From Saposhnikovia divaricata (Eukaryota > Streptophyta > Magnoliopsida > Apiales > Apiaceae), in the NCBI GenBank assembly GCA_036435485.1, contig CM071596.1, positions 66,327,001-66,391,000 of the forward strand: a stretch of DNA of 64,000 bases, in the 5' to 3' direction. Position numbers and translations under genes: made by a program. The first letter of the stretch is position 1. The number at the start of each line of letters is the position of its first letter. Positions 59,569 through 64,000 of the stretch are shown piece by piece. The notes beneath the pieces are model-generated. The model did no database searches and was not told the origin of the DNA. It saw only the letters and a list, made by a program, of their open reading frames with translations.

Positions 59569-60067
59569 TGATGCATCTTAGTGACCTAATTCGAATGAAT
59601 CTCAACTCTGAGGTGGAGTTGGTGTATCCGCCAACTATCAAGGTAACAATTTCTAACCCTACTCCTACTACTCAATCTCAAGGTTCTACTTTCAAGTGTT
59701 GCTATGGAGGCTGAAGCCAGTAACCCACAGCCTCCTACCCAGGCAACCCAACAAAAATCTAAATCCAAATTAAAGAAACTAGCCTCAAGTGTCTCTCAAA
59801 AGACACTTGTTGTAAAAACTGCCAAACCCATTGAGGGGAGTGAACATGTGGTAGTGATTGGTGAGGGAAAGGGTGAAAATCAAAGAAACCCTAAGGATAA
59901 GGTTAGAAAAATGAGTGAGTCCCAGCCAAGCCACTGCAGTCTCCCAAAAGACTGTAAGTGTTGAAAAGGAATTAAACACATCCCTAGCAACATCCTCTCA
60001 ACAGGGTGTTGTTATTGAAAAGAGTTCCCAACCAGGAACATTGAACAAGATGGTAAGGGACACCACT
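59569..60067 (+). pseudogene. Copia-2 env-like/accessory ORF, segment 2
   Basis: Resumes after the LINE with HLSDLIRMNLNSEVELVYPP. It passes an in-frame stop near 59711 and continues with Lys/Ser-rich text and LATSSQQGVVIEKSSQPG, which resembles LDVSSQQGASIESS in the Copia-1 third ORF. At least one frameshift lies near 59930. It ends at the CCACT target of the solo LTR. Confidence 0.7.
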
Positions 60068-63000
60068 TGTAACGCCCCCAGATCCCCTATAGGAATCCAG
60101 GTCATCACATCTCTTACGGAATATTCAATCACCTGCTCACAATATAATCTACAACAATATTCGTAATAAACTCCACAATTACTCCACGGGTTATAGTCTT
60201 AGAACAAGTACTTAATAATCCAAAAGTTATTACATATCAAGTTCATTTCCCAGAATCTCGGAAATACTATTACAACTCCAAAGTACTAGATAATAAAATA
60301 TTTTACAAACATCTTCCCAGCTTGAACCCTCCTCAGATACTATAAAGCTAACACGCGGAATTAGTGGTCTTTCCCCTTCCCTTAATCACAGTTCACCGTA
60401 CTAGTGCCAGCTCTGATTGCCGCTGTTTAATAATATTTAAATAGCAAGAATGAGCCAAAGAATGCCCAACAAGTTTTATACACCAGAATCATATATATTT
60501 ATACTCAAAGATATGAATTGTACTTCAACAATGTACTATCAAAATCATTTCGAAAATATATTCCTCTTTTGATTAACAATAAACAACTGAACCCTTAAAC
60601 TCTCCCACTTTGGATATTACTCATATATATATATATACTACAAACTTCTTCGAGAAAAGACTCCCCATAATTTCCTCATCATACTGAAATTTACCCATAA
60701 AAATTGAGTAAGAATATAATATTCATACTGCAATTAATACCTGCCTGTGGTATTAATTACATTGTTGATGGACCATATTCAGGAGATTCTTATCCGCTGG
60801 GCTGTAATGGATGATCAGTCCATACATCTTGCAATTTACTACCGGTAGAAGGATGATCCGCCTATCACACCCTAAGTCGCATCCGGAATTTTATACACCT
60901 TTATTGGGCTGGCCGCCTACCAGTCTCTTACACTATCTCCAGTCCAGAACCTGGGGTACCAGAGTACCCCTGGGCACCTTTAACACTTATCACCTTTGAT
61001 GTCACGTATAATTCCACGTGCACCTCAATATACTCCTTATAATAATTATCATCGTTCGGAACAACGAACGATTACTACTTCCAATAAATCACTCTCCTCT
61101 CGAAATATAAGAGGAGAAATATGAATGACTGCTTTGATCATGGATTCGAATAAAATGATCCAGATCAAATATCTCATCACCTCCAATAATTAACAAGATA
61201 GTTTTCCAAAACATTTATCTCCCTTCGAGTACGAACAATGTACCTCGATACTTGTCCCAATCACATGGACCAATAACTCTTATACATACTACTATACTTA
61301 TATACTATTCAGATAACATTCACAACAATAATATATATACATGCATTCAGTTACATCAATATCCGGTATTTGAGTAATGAGATAAAATACTTGCAACTTT
61401 GTAAAGAAAACATTTGAACTGACATATACCATACGTTGAAACATATATACTCTGAACAATAAAGTAGGGTTAAGTATACTTGCCTGGTACTCTGGATGTA
61501 GTAGGGGCTCAGAGCGGGGTCCGACAATCTAAACAAAATCAAGAAAATGCGTGATTAATCCCCTATACGATCCACTTATAACTCAATGCTTAGACACTTA
61601 AGCCAATCACAAACAAGGCACTAAGGGGTCCCTCTAGACTTGTACTAAGTCTATGTTAATCGATAAACACTTAAGTCATAAGTTTGGTTCGAAATAGATC
61701 CTCGAATTCAAGTTACACTTAACCATTTTCAACATTGGTTTCTAAGTCGCGTTCTTAGTGTTTTTTACTTGCGCAACCTCTGCTGTTTCATTTTTTTATA
61801 AAATCGAAAAATAATCTTTTGGATTCGAAACCACTTCTCATACTTTCCTAACTGACCTTAGTATTTATCCTCAAAATATCACATTCGAATTCCATTTTTA
61901 GGGGTCTCAAACTTAACCTAAAAGTTGATACATTTCTACGACATTGTTTCTCGAACCACTTTCACTGAAACGACCATATCTCAATAACCGTAAACTCTTT
62001 TGACAAAATTCTTGCGGCCACATAAACTAGACTCCAAAACCTACTCAATATGGTCAGTGGTTGCAGTCTAAACATGTTTAAGGGTTCGGATGGCTACTGT
62101 CCACTTGGTTCAATAAATTTGGGCATTACGACGGCTCTAAATCGAGCATTTCCATTTTATAACTTCTCTACCAAGCCATACAAGGCAACCCAACCTTCAA
62201 TATCACACACCAACCATCACATAAGACCTCTAGGGTCAGTGGTAAGGTCCATTCACCACCACTCAATCCATACACCTCAAAACAAAGCTAAATATTCAAG
62301 GATGTTCTTATTAAACACCATAACTTACATCACTAGAAAAAACTCTAATAAAACTCAACATAACTCATGTAAGGTTTCGGTTTTTACTTTCCTTGATGAC
62401 TTAAGAAACCTCTAGCCTTGGATTTACCTTAGGAAGCTAGAACACTAAGATCAAAACATGAAAAACTAAGTAAAACACTATTCATTACTATTCATCACCA
62501 TCTTGGAAAATCTGTATAAATTCGAAAATTCAGATATTGGTTCTCAAATTTTTACCACACCTTCTACTCTTCAAGGGCTTTCTTTTGAGTCATAGCTCAT
62601 CACCAGGGGATGCTTGAAGCTCGAATTATGGGCTTGCTAAGGTGAGAGGTCGAATCTTCCAATGGCTGGACAGTTTTGATTCTCCAACTTGGAGGAGAGA
62701 TTTGGCTAGGCTACACTCCTTTGTTGGCCATGAAATTTTAAAAGTTTGTTCTCCATACAATGAGGGAGCTATGGTTCAAATTTGGTGATTTATGAATGGA
62801 TAGAAGTGGAGATATGAATTTTTCTTTCATGGTTGCTCATGCTGGGCAGTTTGTGTTTTTCTTGGTTGTTCTTGCTTTTTCTTTTCTCCACCTCCAATCT
62901 TGACTTGTCAACTACTTTATGATCAAAATATCTTGATATTTAAGATGTGTATTGGCTGTGTTGATCCCCTTGATACTTGCAAAGTGTGTTGGATAAGCTT

Positions 63001-63592
63001 GTTTGATTTGTTTTGTTTTTGGAATTGATTTAAGTGATTTAAATCACTTAAATCCTAAATTGTTTTGATTTAATCCTTGAACTAATTTTTTTTTAATCCA
63101 CTTGATATAACTCTCTTGATGATCATGTAGGATATTTAATCTCGTTATGAACTCAATCCAAATTCCATAATTATTTCGCTTTATCGCTTAATCTCGTTAT
63201 AAAGTTCTAGCGATTCCTAGAACGCTCGTTATACTAACTCAGGGGTTTTCGTTCTAAAACCTTAAATGGCCTTTAATAAAATAATAAAATATCAAATCCT
63301 TGAATCCTTGATTTAAATAACTCACTTGTCTTGGTCATATTGAAATGCTCCTCACTGCCCGGTCAAATATTCCATAAAAATAAAGTTTGGAATTTCTGAA
63401 TTCCGATCGCGTTTACATACACTTATTTACATCGTAGAACACTAATATAACTTCGAAATATCCATACCCTGTCTCGTACATAGCGTAACATGAAAAATTT
63501 CTTAGTCCTCAAAAATCACTATCCATCCATAATTTCACTATTCATCCCTCAAAGGAAAATTTTTCTCATGTACAGAAATTTGGGTTATTACA
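60068..63592 (-). mobile_element. Solo LTR (Gypsy, Tekay/Del-like) with TSD CCACT
   Basis: TGTAACGCCCCCAGATCC at 60068 and GGGTTATTACA at 63592 are its ends (TGTAATAACCC...GGGGGCGTTACA on the minus strand). CCACT is duplicated at 60063-60067 and 63593-63597. The 3,525 bp contain no primer-binding site or coding domain, and the flanking env-like frame continues exactly across it. The long LTR with TGTAA/TTACA ends suggests a chromovirus. Minus orientation is preferred because of its GGGCGTTACA-type end, with moderate certainty. Confidence 0.8.
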
Positions 63593-64000
63593 CCACTAAC
63601 CTAAATTCACCATCTAAAACCTTTTCTAGGAGAAAGAAGCCAAAGATTACTTTAGGTGCACAGGGCACACACTCTGTTCAATCCATAGTGATTGAGCCTT
63701 CTTAAATTCAGTTTGATGTGATTCCAACAAATGTGGAATCATAGCCCCAATCTCTCTCAATGAACAAACCACAAACTCCTAACTCACCAAATCTTTCTTT
63801 AGATGTGGATATGATAACCACATCACAAACAGTCCATTTTTTAGATGGTTGACCAACAGTCCATTCAACCTGCTGGTCAGAACCTGTTGGTCATCATCTT
63901 TTAGGTCAGAACCTGCTGGTCTCTCATCCCTCTTTAACTTTAAGGGAGGAGCCCCACTCAGAACCTGCAGGTCATCATCTTTTAGATGATTTGTTGGACC
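63593..64000 (+). pseudogene. Copia-2 env-like/accessory ORF, segment 3 (runs off window)
   Basis: Joined to segment 2 through CCACT, the frame continues as NLNSPSKTFSRRKKPKITLG to a TAA at 63705. Coding-like text follows in the same frame (DVIPTNVES, NKPQTPNSPNLSLDVD) with further stops. The ORF probably continues beyond 64000 toward the 3' LTR. Confidence 0.65.
63845..63999. repeat. Degenerate repeats of CAGAACCTGCTGGTC / ATCATCTTTTAG
   Basis: CAGAACCTG[CT][TA]GGTC occurs at about 63877, 63905 and 63958, often followed by ATCATCTTTTAG. It is a short dispersed repeat within the env-like ORF. Confidence 0.7.

Larger units (their letters stand above)
26958..64000 (+). mobile_element. Copia-2: decayed Sirevirus-like element expanded by nested insertions
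   Basis: The element starts at TGTTAGGAATTA (26958), has a primer-binding site at 32391, gag-pol to 38188, a spacer and an env-like ORF that continues to the window edge. It is interrupted by CACTA-1 in the LTR, CACTA-2 at the start of the env-like ORF, a LINE in that ORF and a solo LTR further along. With these removed, about 9 kb of Copia sequence remains. Coding domains differ clearly from Copia-1, so the two belong to different families. The 3' LTR is outside the window. Pol is more decayed than in Copia-1. Confidence 0.85.

Overview
This window is intergenic plant nuclear DNA made almost entirely of transposable elements. It looks like a eudicot, perhaps an asterid: Sirevirus-type Copia elements with a long third ORF, CACTA, Helitron and LINE families, AT-rich spacers and spliceosomal introns. 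The taxon is an inference from element style. I see no intact host gene. The only clear host-derived coding sequence is a four-exon fragment of an MRG (MORF4-related) chromo-barrel gene, and it appears to sit inside a CACTA transposon.

Layout. 1-9849: a decayed Sirevirus-like Copia element on the minus strand (env-like ORF, pol, gag, primer-binding site, 5' LTR; its 3' LTR lies outside the window). 9853-15230: a Gypsy-like LTR remnant, a LINE RNase H remnant, microsatellites and a non-autonomous Helitron (13089-14779). 15231-18115: a possible unrecognised gene fragment and a region dense in TTGCAA motifs with repeated GC-rich hairpins. 18465-21675: a solo LTR with target duplication TAAGC. 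22166-23873: the MRG exons followed by one end of a CACTA element (CACTA-3). 23874-26957: AT-rich DNA, a poly(A)-ended retroposon and repeated Helitron-like 5' heads.

26958-64000 is a second Sirevirus-like Copia element on the plus strand, expanded by serial insertions. Its 5' LTR is split by CACTA-1 (27969-32363, TSD CTT), a non-autonomous element built of palindrome clusters and tandem arrays. Gag and pol follow (32441-38188). CACTA-2 (38752-51742, TSD CCA) sits at the start of the env-like ORF. CACTA-2 carries a TNP2 transposase pseudogene and a second gene ending in a C48 (Ulp1-like) protease domain, and that second gene is split by a truncated LTR retrotransposon (40277-43453, TSD ATCTT). 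The env-like ORF is interrupted again by a 7.1-kb LINE (52421-59568) and by a 3.5-kb solo LTR (60068-63592, TSD CCACT), and it continues to the end of the window.

With target duplications removed, the host sequence rejoins across the CACTA and LTR insertions; across the last solo LTR the env-like frame continues exactly. All large coding regions carry in-frame stops, frameshifts or changed catalytic residues, so the window is a record of past transposition. The most unusual observations are the apparent capture of MRG exons behind a CACTA leader, the palindrome and higher-order-repeat architecture of CACTA-1, and the family-specific short motifs that each Copia family repeats in both its LTR and its pol/env spacer.
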